Of a stretch of DNA of 64,000 nt, positions 58,701 through 64,000 are shown one piece after another. The DNA is taken from assembly GCF_004022565.1 (NCBI RefSeq), contig NZ_CP022987.1:930001-994000 (forward strand), given 5' to 3'. The stretch's first letter is position 1, and each line of letters starts with the position of its first letter. The notes under the pieces are model-generated. The model did no database searches, was not told the DNA's origin, and saw nothing but the letters and a program-made list of their open reading frames with translations. The stretch is from Pollutimonas thiosulfatoxidans. Lineage in GTDB: Bacteria; Pseudomonadota; Gammaproteobacteria; Burkholderiales; Burkholderiaceae_B. A program made the translations under genes and the position numbers.

Positions 58701-59426
58701 ATGACCCGGGGAGGACGTTTGCTGAGATTTATCCGTGCACGTTTGGATCCGGCCAGCTACCTCGGACTGCAACTGAGCCTGGGCGCGCTACTCCTGATCG
58801 GTGCCAGTTGGGCATTTGGAAGCATTGCCGAAGAAGTGCTCGAGCGGGAAGAGCTCGTGGCTGTAGACATGCAGCTGTCGTACTGGTTAAACAGTCTGCA
58901 GACGCCCTGGCTTACCGACATCATGCTCAAGGTCAGTTCTTTGCATGGCATGCAAGGGATGACTGCGCTTGTCCTGATCGCAGCTTTGCTCCTGGCATGG
59001 AAACGGTACTGGACCTGGATGGTGATCCTGCTGTTTACCGTGCCCTCCGGTGCCGCGTTGAATGCTTTGATGAAAACCGTTTTCGAACGCGCGCGACCGT
59101 CGTTCGCCTCGTCGTTCATGACAGTGACCGACTATAGTTTTCCTAGCGGCCATACGTGTGCGAGCACGCTGTTCTACGGGGTGTTGGCCGCCTTTCTCGT
59201 GCCACGCATGCCTTCGTGGCAATGGCGTGCGCTGGTGTGCTGGTGCGCCCTGGGTCTCATCGCGTTGGTGGCCTTCAGCCGGCTTTACCTGGGTGCGCAT
59301 TTTCTGACTGACGTGCTTGGCGGCTTTGCGGAAGGCATAGCGTGGCTTGCCTTATGCGTGACGGCGGCGCATACCTTTGCGCGGCATCGATCGGAAAGGC
59401 GAAGCAGGCCTGCCATCAAACTGTAA
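58701..59426 (+). CDS. PAP2-family membrane phosphatase
   Basis: 241 aa with about six transmembrane helices. The three PAP2 catalytic motifs are present: KTVFERARP (near 116), YSFPSGHTCAS (near 145, catalytic His) and SRLYLGAHFLTDVLGG (near 193). It dephosphorylates lipid phosphates such as undecaprenyl pyrophosphate or phosphatidic acid. ATG at 58701; the gene ends 109 bases before the formate dehydrogenase gene. It is divergent from the Tat-leader gene. Confidence 0.88.
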   Translation: MTRGGRLLRFIRARLDPASYLGLQLSLGALLLIGASWAFGSIAEEVLEREELVAVDMQLSYWLNSLQTPWLTDIMLKVSSLHGMQGMTALVLIAALLLAWKRYWTWMVILLFTVPSGAALNALMKTVFERARPSFASSFMTVTDYSFPSGHTCASTLFYGVLAAFLVPRMPSWQWRALVCWCALGLIALVAFSRLYLGAHFLTDVLGGFAEGIAWLALCVTAAHTFARHRSERRSRPAIKL

Positions 59427-59535
59427 AGCTCCAGCTTGAGGGAATGCTTTTTGCTGCGCGCCGGGTTCGCACGCAAGGCAAGGGTCGCTCGTCGGAGTCG
59501 CCGCTGACAGGGACCCCTCAAAATAAGGAGCTCCG

Positions 59536-62511
59536 ATGGAAAATGTGGCAGAGTGCACAATATTCTTTGATGGCGAAGCGCTAAGGGGCAAGAGCGATGA
59601 GCCGCTGGTGGACTTTTTGGCTGAGCACGACATTGACCTGCCCCACGTCTGTTACCACCGCGCGTTGGGCCCGCTGCAAACTTGCGATGTCTGCTGGGTT
59701 GAAGTGGATGGCGAACTGCAGCGCGGCTGTGCGATTCGCTCCCATGATGGTTTGAGCGTTTCAAGCAAGGCTGAAGGCGCGGCTGCCGCCAGGCACGAGG
59801 GGATGGACCGGCTTCTGGGCAAACACGAGTTGTACTGCACTGTCTGTGAGAACAACACCGGCGATTGCACACTGCACAACACCGTGGCGGACATGAGCAT
59901 TCCCATACAGCGCTACGAGTTCATCCGCAAGCCGTATGAGAAGGACGAGAGCAACCCCTTCTATACCTATGATGCCGACCAATGCATCTTATGTGGACGC
60001 TGCGTAGAGGCTTGCCAGAATGTTGAGGTGAACGAGACCTTAAGTATTGACTATTCGATGGAGAACCCCAGGGTGCTTTGGGACGGAGGCCACACCATAG
60101 CAGGCTCCAGTTGCGTAAGCTGTGGTCATTGCGTCACCGTCTGTCCTTGTAACGCTTTGCTCGAGAAGAGCATGCAGCCCGATGCTGGCCCCTTCACCGC
60201 CTTGCCGCAGTCCCTCAAGCGGCCCATGATAGATATTGTCAAGAAGCTGGAGAACACAATCGGTGCGCAGCCGATCACTGCCGTTTCGAACATGGATATG
60301 GCGTGGCGGCAACCGGAAATCAAGCGAACCAAGACGGTCTGTACCTACTGCGGCGTGGGGTGCTCCTTCGAGATGTGGACGCGGGATCGCCATATTCTCA
60401 AGGTACAACCAGTGGTTGAGGCGCCGGTGAACGGCATCTCCACATGCATCAAAGGAAAGTTTGCCTGGGATTTCGTCAACAGCGACAAGCGTCTGACGAC
60501 GCCCCTGATTCGCGAAGGCGGCAAATTCCGGGAAGCCAGTTGGGATGAGGCACTGGACTTGGTTGCCAGCCGACTAATGAAAGACCGGGCCCGCTATGGG
60601 CCAAACGCCATCGGCTTCATCGGGTCAAGCAAAGCCAGTAACGAAGAGGCTTACTTGACGCAGAAGATAGCTCGGCTGATCATCGGCACGAACAACGTCG
60701 ACAACTCGTCGCGCTATTGCCAGAACCCTGCCACCAAAGGATTGTTCAGAACAGTAGGCTATGGCGGGGACGCCGGCACGCTGGCGGATATCGAGAAAGC
60801 CGACCTCGTGGTGCTTGTGGGCAGCAACCTGGCCGAGAATCATCCGGTGTTTGCTTCGAGGATCAAGGCCGCGAAGAAGTTGCGCGGACAGAAATTGATC
60901 GTCGTCGATCCGCGCAAGCACGAGATGGCCGAGCGTGCTGACATCTTCATGCGCCCCAAAGTCAGCACTGACACCATCTGGGCGTCGGCTTTCTCTCGCT
61001 ACATGTTTGAACACGGCTACGCCGACCTGGATTTTCTTGGTGACAAGGTCAATCAAGTTGACGAGTTCCGTCGGTCGCTCGAGCCGTTCACTATGGAGCA
61101 CGCCTCGCGGATGACAGACATCCCTTTGCATGTGCTTACGGATGCCGCCGAGATGATCGGTCAAGCAGAATCTGTGTGCTTGCTGTGGGCCATGGGTATT
61201 ACACAGCACAGCCATGGCGCGGATACCAGTACGGCATTATCAAATCTTTTGCTGGTGACCGGCAACTATGGGCGCCCGGGCACCGGGGGCTACCCGATGC
61301 GCGGCCACAATAACGTGCAAGGTGCCAGTGACTTTGGGTGCTTGAAGAACATGTATCCAGGATATGAGAAGGTAACAGACGAGGCGGCTCGCGAGAAGTG
61401 GGCCAAGGCCTGGGGTGTCGACAAGGAAAGCCTGTCCGCCGAAATAGGTTCCGGCAACTTCACCATGGTGCAGGATGCCGATACCGAGAAGATCCGCGCC
61501 ATGTATATCATCGGTGAAGAAACGGCGTTCTCCGACTCACATAGCCAGGACGTACACACTGGCTTTGAGAAGCTCGAGTTCCTGGTTGTGCAAGACCTCT
61601 TTCTCAGCCGCACCGCGCAGTTCGCGGATGTCGTGCTGCCAGGTTGTCCGAGTGTCGAGAAGGAGGGCACGTTTGTCAATACCGAAAGGCGTATCCAGCG
61701 CTTCTACGAAGTGATGCCGCCTTTAGGCAATAGCCGGCCGGACTGGCGGATACTGACGGAGTTGGCCAAGCGCATGGGCTACGACTGGGGCTACGAGCAT
61801 CCGTCGCAGATCATGGACGAAGTAGCGGGCATTGCAGAGATCTTTAAAGGCGTCAGCTACGCGCGATTGGAAGGCTGGAAGTCGCAATGCTGGCCGGTAC
61901 ACGAAGACGGCACCGACACCCCCTTGCTATACACCGATGGCTTCAAGACGGACGATGGCAAGGCGATTCTTTACCCGGTGGCGTGGACCGAGCCGGATGA
62001 AGCGGCCGACGATGAGTACGACCTGATGCTGGATAACGGTCGAATGCTCGAACATTTCCAGGGAACCAACCAGACTGGGCGCTCGCCGGGTATTGACGAG
62101 CAACTGCCAAATTGGTTTGTTGAGATCAGCCCCGAACTGGCGAGAGAACATGCCATTGGGGACGGTACCTGGGTACGGATAACTTCGCGCCGCGGCTCGG
62201 TCGAGGTGCCCGCGCTGGTCACGGATCGCGTACACGGCAAGGTCTTGTTCATGCCTATTCACCAAGGCAAGCCAGGACTGAACCTGCTGACCGGCGAGCA
62301 TCACGATCCCATCGTCAACACGCCGGCGTTCAAAGAGACTGCGGTCAAGCTGGAAGTGCTGGCCAGGCCGGGCGAAGGATCTCCCTTGCCGCAACACAAC
62401 TTTCGCTACGGGCGCCGTACGCCCAACGAAGGCGTGTCAGTGGAGGTTAAATGGGCGCAACCAGAATATGTCCTTCCGCCCGCCGAGCAACTTAATCCGG
62501 AGAAATTGTAA
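59536..62511 (+). CDS. Formate dehydrogenase alpha subunit (NuoG-like N-terminus, molybdopterin)
   Basis: 991 aa. N-terminal [2Fe-2S] domain (CYHRALGPLQTCDVC), a His-Cys iron-sulfur motif (GKHELYCTVCENNTGDC), two [4Fe-4S] ferredoxin motifs (CILCGRCVEAC and CVSCGHCVTVCPC), then the Mo-bis-PGD domain beginning CTYCGVGCSFEMW. The catalytic site is SSRYCQNPATKGL, with Cys in place of selenocysteine. This layout matches FdhA/YrhE-type NAD-linked or soluble enzymes. AGGAG precedes the ATG. A DUF1641 gene follows with a one-base overlap. No FdhD, beta or gamma subunit is seen in the window. Confidence 0.92.
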   Translation: MENVAECTIFFDGEALRGKSDEPLVDFLAEHDIDLPHVCYHRALGPLQTCDVCWVEVDGELQRGCAIRSHDGLSVSSKAEGAAAARHEGMDRLLGKHELYCTVCENNTGDCTLHNTVADMSIPIQRYEFIRKPYEKDESNPFYTYDADQCILCGRCVEACQNVEVNETLSIDYSMENPRVLWDGGHTIAGSSCVSCGHCVTVCPCNALLEKSMQPDAGPFTALPQSLKRPMIDIVKKLENTIGAQPITAVSNMDMAWRQPEIKRTKTVCTYCGVGCSFEMWTRDRHILKVQPVVEAPVNGISTCIKGKFAWDFVNSDKRLTTPLIREGGKFREASWDEALDLVASRLMKDRARYGPNAIGFIGSSKASNEEAYLTQKIARLIIGTNNVDNSSRYCQNPATKGLFRTVGYGGDAGTLADIEKADLVVLVGSNLAENHPVFASRIKAAKKLRGQKLIVVDPRKHEMAERADIFMRPKVSTDTIWASAFSRYMFEHGYADLDFLGDKVNQVDEFRRSLEPFTMEHASRMTDIPLHVLTDAAEMIGQAESVCLLWAMGITQHSHGADTSTALSNLLLVTGNYGRPGTGGYPMRGHNNVQGASDFGCLKNMYPGYEKVTDEAAREKWAKAWGVDKESLSAEIGSGNFTMVQDADTEKIRAMYIIGEETAFSDSHSQDVHTGFEKLEFLVVQDLFLSRTAQFADVVLPGCPSVEKEGTFVNTERRIQRFYEVMPPLGNSRPDWRILTELAKRMGYDWGYEHPSQIMDEVAGIAEIFKGVSYARLEGWKSQCWPVHEDGTDTPLLYTDGFKTDDGKAILYPVAWTEPDEAADDEYDLMLDNGRMLEHFQGTNQTGRSPGIDEQLPNWFVEISPELAREHAIGDGTWVRITSRRGSVEVPALVTDRVHGKVLFMPIHQGKPGLNLLTGEHHDPIVNTPAFKETAVKLEVLARPGEGSPLPQHNFRYGRRTPNEGVSVEVKWAQPEYVLPPAEQLNPEKL

Positions 62512-62993
62512 TGGCAGAACGCATCGACTACGAGGTCAAGCCTACGCCGATCGGTCCGGACGCTCACCAAGAACTTGAGCGCTTGTTGCAGGGCCTGCAC
62601 GAGCAGGGAGTCCTGCGCTTTGCCAACGATCTCGTACGTTCACAAACTGAGCTTGCCCAAGTGCTCGTTGACGGACTTGGCAAGGAAAGTACGCTGAACG
62701 CCATCCAGAACTTGTCGATCCTCGGCATGGCACTCGCCCGCATTCCGCCAGAGGACTTCTATAAATTGGTGTTCGGATTAAAGGATGCCTTTGTCGAACT
62801 GGACCGGCACACTCCGCCGAAAGACAGCGGCGATGCGCCGGGCGTCACCGGTGCGTACAAAATGCTGAGGGACGACAAGCTTTGGGCCTCGCTGACACCT
62901 ATTATTGAGGCGATCAAGGTGTTCGCTGATCGGATGGGGGAACCGGCCGACAAGCCAATCACGAAATGGTCGGGTAAACCAACAGAAAATTAA
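62511..62993 (+). CDS. DUF1641 protein (YrhD-like), partner of formate dehydrogenase
   Basis: 160 aa, soluble, mostly helical. DUF1641 proteins are encoded directly beside YrhE-type formate dehydrogenases and are thought to be accessory or electron-transfer-related subunits; the pattern ELERLLQGLHEQGVLRFAND and GVTGAYKMLRDDKLWASLTP matches. The start overlaps the dehydrogenase stop by one base, so the two are translationally coupled. Confidence 0.85.
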   Translation: MAERIDYEVKPTPIGPDAHQELERLLQGLHEQGVLRFANDLVRSQTELAQVLVDGLGKESTLNAIQNLSILGMALARIPPEDFYKLVFGLKDAFVELDRHTPPKDSGDAPGVTGAYKMLRDDKLWASLTPIIEAIKVFADRMGEPADKPITKWSGKPTEN

Positions 62994-63009
62994 GGTCTTA
63001 CCTTGGCTT

Positions 63010-63816
63010 CTAACCGGCGCGCTCGATCAATGACATCGCCGCGGCGGGGTTGACAACCTTGTGTCCGCTGATCACGTACATATAGACGTCGCGCTTCTTG
63101 GTTCTAGCCGCCGCTGAACCAAGCTTGGATAAGCCGTCAGGTGTGCCGCCTTCGGCCCAGGTTTGTGCCCGCTGCGTCCAAAGGTCGAGATCAGCTTCAG
63201 GATAACCAAGCACTTCGCCCGCTTGTGTCCCCATCAAGCGTACATAGACAAAAGCTGCGGTGATGTCTGCGATCAAGGGATATTCCGAATCGGCCCCCAT
63301 GACGATAGCAACGGCATACTTGCGGGCGAGGGCGACGAACTCGGGCGTCTGGAAGCTGTCATGACGCACTTCGATCGCGTGCCGCAGGGCGAGGCCGTTC
63401 GCTTCGTTCGGAAGCAACTTGAGGAATGCCTCGAAATCAGCGGCATCGAACTTCTTGCTGGGCAAGAACTGCCAATTGATCGGGCCGAGTTTGTGTTTCA
63501 GTTCGGTCAGGCCGCCAGCAAGAAAGCGCTCTATCGTTGCGCCGGCGTCGGCCAAGATTTTGCGCTGGGTGGCATAGCGCGGCGCCTTGACCGAGAACAC
63601 GAAGTCGTCAGGCGTTTGCTCGTACCACTTGGCAAATGTCGCCGGCTTCTGGGCGCCGTAGTAAGTGCTGTTGATCTCGATCGACGTAAGCTGCCGGCTG
63701 GCGTATTCGAGCTGACGGGTTTTGGGATGGCCTTCAGGGTAGAAGCTGTCTTGCCAGGGTTCGTAGTTCCAGCCGCCGATGCCTATCCGAATGATGCCCC
63801 CGCCTTTCTTGCCCAT
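63010..63816 (-). CDS. DUF72 (YecE-like) protein
   Basis: 268 aa TIM-barrel-like protein. IGIGGWNYEPWQDSFYP, EINSTYYGAQKPATFAKW, FVFSVKAPRYATQRK, HAIEVRHDSFQTPEF and VYVRLMGTQ are the family motifs. Its function is not established. ATG at 63816. It converges on the DUF1641 gene with 16 bases between the stops, so a shared terminator might be expected but none is obvious. Confidence 0.85.
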   Translation of the reverse strand: MGKKGGGIIRIGIGGWNYEPWQDSFYPEGHPKTRQLEYASRQLTSIEINSTYYGAQKPATFAKWYEQTPDDFVFSVKAPRYATQRKILADAGATIERFLAGGLTELKHKLGPINWQFLPSKKFDAADFEAFLKLLPNEANGLALRHAIEVRHDSFQTPEFVALARKYAVAIVMGADSEYPLIADITAAFVYVRLMGTQAGEVLGYPEADLDLWTQRAQTWAEGGTPDGLSKLGSAAARTKKRDVYMYVISGHKVVNPAAAMSLIERAG

Positions 63817-63836
63817 GGCAGTTCTCCATGCTTGTG

Positions 63837-64000
63837 CTAGAGGCCCCGGAACTGATAGCGCTCCAGGGAGTCGCGTTTCATTTCGATGGAGTAACCCGGC
63901 TGCGTGGGCGGCATATAGGCCGCGTCCCGAATCTCGCAGGGGTCCACGAAATGCTCATGCAGATGGTCAACATATTCGATGACGCGGCCTTCCTTGGTGG
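63837..64000 (-). CDS. C-terminal end of a probable L-fuconate dehydratase (5' part outside window)
   Basis: Reading leftward from the window end: VIEYVDHLHEHFVDPC, AAYMPPTQPGYSIEMKRDSL, ending at the TAG at 63837. This tail is typical of enolase-superfamily L-fuconate dehydratases (EYVDHLHEHF ... PTxPGFSxEM). Only about 54 codons are visible, so the catalytic residues cannot be checked. Confidence 0.65.
   Translation of the reverse strand, partial: TKEGRVIEYVDHLHEHFVDPCEIRDAAYMPPTQPGYSIEMKRDSLERYQFRGL

Overview
The window looks like part of the genome of a Gram-negative betaproteobacterium, most likely a member of the Burkholderiales (Alcaligenaceae/Burkholderiaceae-like). This rests on the Cupriavidus-style cop gene set, the LysR/AraC-rich catabolic blocks, Tat and Sec leaders, and moderately high GC with locally AT-rich accessory patches. 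I found no rRNA, tRNA or CRISPR array. The species assignment is inference.

Positions 1-29,400 form a copper-resistance island. A truncated M23 peptidase gene (1-517) is followed by a leftward block: DUF2933 protein, beta-propeller protein, 37-aa membrane peptide, copA, copB and copI. Then come copZ, a decayed DUF326 copper-binding gene, copR-copS, and a leftward pair (HMA protein and DUF2933). A rightward chain runs from 10.6 to 21.66 kb: DUF2933, membrane methyltransferase, a P-type ATPase with an unusual CPD motif, a beta-CASP nuclease (frameshifted), an AMP/thymidine phosphorylase-like enzyme, PRPP synthetase, phosphoketolase and acetate kinase. Most of these genes overlap by a few bases. 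Immediately after acetate kinase lies the 3' stub of a second copB, then a second copI, a cytochrome c and copG. The island ends with a DUF3141 protein, a Met/His-rich periplasmic protein and the copF ATPase. Six inverted repeats of the form ATTACA-N4-TGTAAT (CopR-type boxes, two with one mismatch) sit about 100-150 bp upstream of six transcription units. Two CueR/MerR-type promoters with 19-bp spacers precede copZ and the HMA gene. The most interesting feature is that one copper box heads the operon that carries both the metal ATPase and a phosphoketolase/acetate-kinase ATP-generating module.

Positions 29,250-31,400 are a graveyard of mobile DNA: an IS30-type transposase tail, a truncated radC, a DUF1016 nuclease fragment, a PIN-toxin tail, and then an AraC regulator. 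From 31.5 to 54.9 kb is a mosaic of small catabolic and redox modules with their regulators: SnoaL-like proteins, two YtcJ-type amidohydrolases, an Asp-nucleophile alpha/beta hydrolase, RidA proteins, a medium-chain reductase, an old yellow enzyme, a large SARP/LuxR-like ATPase regulator, a YefM-YoeB toxin-antitoxin pair, a propeller-type sensor kinase with a NarL-type regulator, an isochorismatase-fold hydrolase, XapX, DoxX, an MFS transporter and a DTW-domain tRNA-modifying enzyme. Gene remnants and a composite repeat show repeated duplication and deletion here.

Positions 54.3-64.0 kb hold an FMN reductase, a LodB/LodA-type quinoprotein oxidase pair with a small Tat-leader protein, a PAP2 phosphatase, a formate dehydrogenase alpha subunit with a DUF1641 partner, a DUF72 protein and the 3' end of a probable L-fuconate dehydratase gene. 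Two genes (the beta-CASP nuclease and a LysR regulator) are broken at the same kind of site, a run of six G after CGC where seven are needed. This could be real decay, transcriptional slippage or a homopolymer sequencing error.
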